From Methylomonas koyamae (GTDB lineage Bacteria > Pseudomonadota > Gammaproteobacteria > Methylococcales > Methylomonadaceae): a DNA stretch of 64,000 bases. A program made the translations under genes and the position numbers. The stretch covers positions 1,178,001 to 1,242,000 of the forward strand of contig NZ_AP019777.1 of assembly GCF_019669905.1 (NCBI RefSeq), written 5' to 3'. Shown here piece after piece: positions 62,462 through 64,000 of this stretch. The notes under the pieces are model-generated. The model was not told where the DNA came from and did no database searches. It saw nothing but the letters and a program-made list of their open reading frames with translations. How positions within the stretch are numbered: position 1 is the first letter of the stretch; every line of letters begins with the position of its first letter.

Positions 62462-63317
62462 GACTCACCGCCTTGACGCTCAATTCGTCGTTCCAATCGT
62501 TGCCGATCGTCGGCGGGATCATGTATCTACCACCGACCGCCAGCGCTGCCTTTCGGGCGGCTGACTGGCCAACGCCAGACACATCGTTGTCACCGGCGAT
62601 AATAATGTCGGCGTTGGCGTTGAGCATACGAAACGCCCGAGCCACTGGCTCTAGGTTTCCAGCGTCCATTGCTACGACAACAAAGTGACCACAGTCTTGA
62701 TGAATCGATGCGCCGGTTGCCCAGCCTTCGCAGACAATCAGCGGATCGCCTTGTCGATAAGTACCAATCGTTGAAAAGCAGCCAGCCTTTCTGCCGCCTG
62801 CCAAAAAGCGCTTATTGCCGTCGGCGTCGATAAATTGCAGGTTCACCAACGCGTTGTCGATGTTGTATATCGGTACGATCAGTACACCATGCCGGTCGAT
62901 TTTCAAACCAAATGAATCGATGTGCTTGCGGATCAGATACGGATGGGTTCGCAGTTGTAGCGGTATAACCCTGCGCCAGATGTAACGGGCCCTCAATGCT
63001 ACCTTCGCCTGCCGCATTTCGCGCTCTTGTTGCTGCCTGAGACGTTCTTCATCGATCTGTCGGCGCATGGCCTTGGTCATCCGTTGACGATTGCCATTGA
63101 CCGACCAGGTAATCGTCGCTCCTGTTCTGAAGTGATGCGCCCAGCCAGCCGGCTTGCCATCTAGATGGAGAATATATGCGCCGTTTTTGGTGCCACGTTT
63201 GTCGCCTTCAACGTAAACACGGTGCAGGTGACCGTCAGCAATTATCGGCTCATAGACGACAATATTTGCATCCGCCATTGCTGTTTTGAATGATTCAGTA
63301 GCGTCAACATTAACCAT
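62454..63317 (-). CDS. Toprim primase of the satellite module
   Basis: 287 aa. The Toprim core is visible: LIVCEGWATGASI (Glu near 193), and IIAGDNDVSG (Asp near 240). A basic helical segment (RRQIDEERLRQQQEREMRQ) precedes it. It makes primers for the element's own replication. Its ATG overlaps the end of the small upstream gene, and its stop overlaps the DUF927 gene, so the whole set reads as one operon. Confidence 0.85.
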   Translation of the reverse strand: MVNVDATESFKTAMADANIVVYEPIIADGHLHRVYVEGDKRGTKNGAYILHLDGKPAGWAHHFRTGATITWSVNGNRQRMTKAMRRQIDEERLRQQQEREMRQAKVALRARYIWRRVIPLQLRTHPYLIRKHIDSFGLKIDRHGVLIVPIYNIDNALVNLQFIDADGNKRFLAGGRKAGCFSTIGTYRQGDPLIVCEGWATGASIHQDCGHFVVVAMDAGNLEPVARAFRMLNANADIIIAGDNDVSGVGQSAARKAALAVGGRYMIPPTIGNDWNDELSVKAVSRA

Positions 63318-63465
63318 GCAACACCCCCAAAAAATAGAGCCACGGGGCTAGACGGTATAGAGTGGCTTTTACGCGGTAATCGATTGGAAAAGAGTGGGAG
63401 TGCCGGATTGATTCAGACGCAATTGCCAGTTGTCCGACTGGTGCGGTTATTTGCTTGTCTGCCAT
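63310..63465 (-). CDS. Small ORF upstream of the primase
   Basis: 51 aa (begins MADKQITAPVGQL, ends LGVLHG). AAGGTGG lies 6 nt before the ATG, and its stop overlaps the primase start by 8 bp, as with the other genes in this operon. The N-terminus is polar and the C-terminus hydrophobic (LAPWLYFLGVL). No family is recognised. The overlap pattern is the main support. Confidence 0.5.
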   Translation of the reverse strand: MADKQITAPVGQLAIASESIRHSHSFPIDYRVKATLYRLAPWLYFLGVLHG

Positions 63466-63474
63466 CTTGCCACC

Positions 63475-63681
63475 TTAAACAGCTTGGTCTGCAACCAGTG
63501 CCTTGAGCTCGGATACGCTCCAACCCAGGCGACCATTTACTCGACGCGGGCGAATAGGGCCGTTTTCCAAACAGGCCCACTTTCGTAAAGTTTGAGATTT
63601 GCGATTTAAGTAATACGCAGCTTGCTCGGTTGGAACCGTAGGGCTGGTGACCAATTCAATGGGCGGGAAATAATCTGCCAT
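63475..63681 (-). CDS. AlpA/excisionase-like regulator
   Basis: 68 aa helix-turn-helix protein of the MerR/AlpA type: VPTEQAAYYLNRKSQTLRKWACLENGPIRPRRVNGRLGWSVSELKAL. In P4-like satellites such proteins control integrase and replication genes. It is the first gene of the minus-strand replication module. Confidence 0.75.
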   Translation of the reverse strand: MADYFPPIELVTSPTVPTEQAAYYLNRKSQTLRKWACLENGPIRPRRVNGRLGWSVSELKALVADQAV

Positions 63682-63870
63682 GAGGTTAACCTCTTAAACA
63701 TTAATAGAGGTTCCCCATTAACCGAGGCTAGGCGACAAGGGTCAAATCCTGTCAATCTTTTTTTGTAGATTTACGTTAATTTTTAAATTACGTTTGATGT
63801 CGTGGGTGCGAGGCTGGATTTTTCGGAGAGTTATTAAGGACAATTGATCGATTTTTTTATCAATGCAAAT

Positions 63871-64000
63871 CTATTTGATCACTCGTAAGCCTTGAGATAG
63901 TTCAACTTGAGCAAACTCGATGCTAGCCTGCTCCAGAATCCAGGCTTCGTACTTGCCATGCCAGATTGCCAGCAACTCCAGCGGACGAGTTTTGTAATGC
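63871..64000 (-). CDS. C-terminal end of an unknown gene, truncated by the window edge
   Basis: The minus strand is open from the right edge to a TAG at 63871-63873. It encodes at least 42 residues ending in WHGKYEAWILEQASIEFAQ and then GLRVIK. Codon use is gene-like. The family cannot be identified from this part. The 63682-63870 gap to the AlpA-like gene is AT-rich and shows no gene. Confidence 0.55.
   Translation of the reverse strand, partial: HYKTRPLELLAIWHGKYEAWILEQASIEFAQVELSQGLRVIK

Overview
This window looks like gammaproteobacterial accessory DNA. The LexA/UmuDC set, the SXT-type conjugation genes with an FlhDC-like activator, and the HME-RND copper pump all fit that. The lipoproteins and metal genes resemble those of methanotroph-type relatives, but genus is a guess. 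Most of the window (left edge to about 50,270) reads as one large conjugative element. Its right end is a tyrosine integrase (48,880-50,070) next to a 47-bp copy of the 3' part of a tRNA-Asn gene (50,224-50,270). Its left end lies outside the window.

Layout. (1) 185-14,687 is metal and stress cargo: merR/merT/merP and a CopZ-type chaperone on the minus strand; then, on the plus strand, a Cys/His-rich exported protein, cusCBA, a CDF transporter, three lipoproteins, a P2-type ATPase and an HD-GYP protein. (2) 14,800-17,900 is a patch with an IS200-type insertion, a third copy of a lipoprotein family, a methyltransferase and non-coding DNA. (3) 17,971-22,794 is an SOS module: lexA, an exonuclease/GIY-YIG fusion, a Trp-rich small protein and an SRAP protein on one strand, with umuD-umuC divergent. 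(4) 22,804-28,953 is DNA transfer: DUF4400 protein, TraD, TraI (MOBH). (5) 29,085-30,750 holds a lipoprotein, a TrfA-like replication initiator and an iteron origin with eight 15-bp repeats. (6) 30,947-34,787 is an inserted three-gene ABC-3C conflict cassette (nuclease-like effector, middle component, DUF3732 ATPase). (7) 34,914-41,637 is a MobI-like gene, a hairpin-rich candidate oriT, and traF-traH-traG. (8) 41,631-44,983 is a possible exclusion protein, a PIN toxin/antitoxin pair, FlhC/FlhD-like (SetC/SetD-like) regulators and a lytic transglycosylase. (9) 45,065-48,824 is cargo: an isocitrate-lyase-fold enzyme, an aminotransferase and a Fic-fold protein with a degenerate active site. (10) 48,880-50,313 is integrase, attachment site and terminator.

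To the right, 50,530-59,359 is a defence block: HsdR, HsdM, a DUF1016 nuclease, HsdS, an EVE-HNH nuclease and an unknown protein. 59,364-63,681 is a satellite-phage-like replication module on the minus strand (AlpA-like HTH, Toprim primase, DUF927 ATPase, zinc-binding protein, HGG-motif protein). A further minus-strand gene runs off the right edge.

Most notable are: a near-identical 13-bp inverted repeat with a 10-bp spacer placed the same distance upstream of both traI and traF, a good candidate for the binding site of the FlhDC-like activator; the combination of integrase, SXT-type transfer genes and a plasmid-type TrfA/iteron replicon; and the ABC-3C cassette, whose ATPase has lost one cysteine of a zinc-hook-like motif. 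The core mating-pair genes (traL/E/K/B/V/A/C/W/U/N) are absent here and must be elsewhere if the element is functional.
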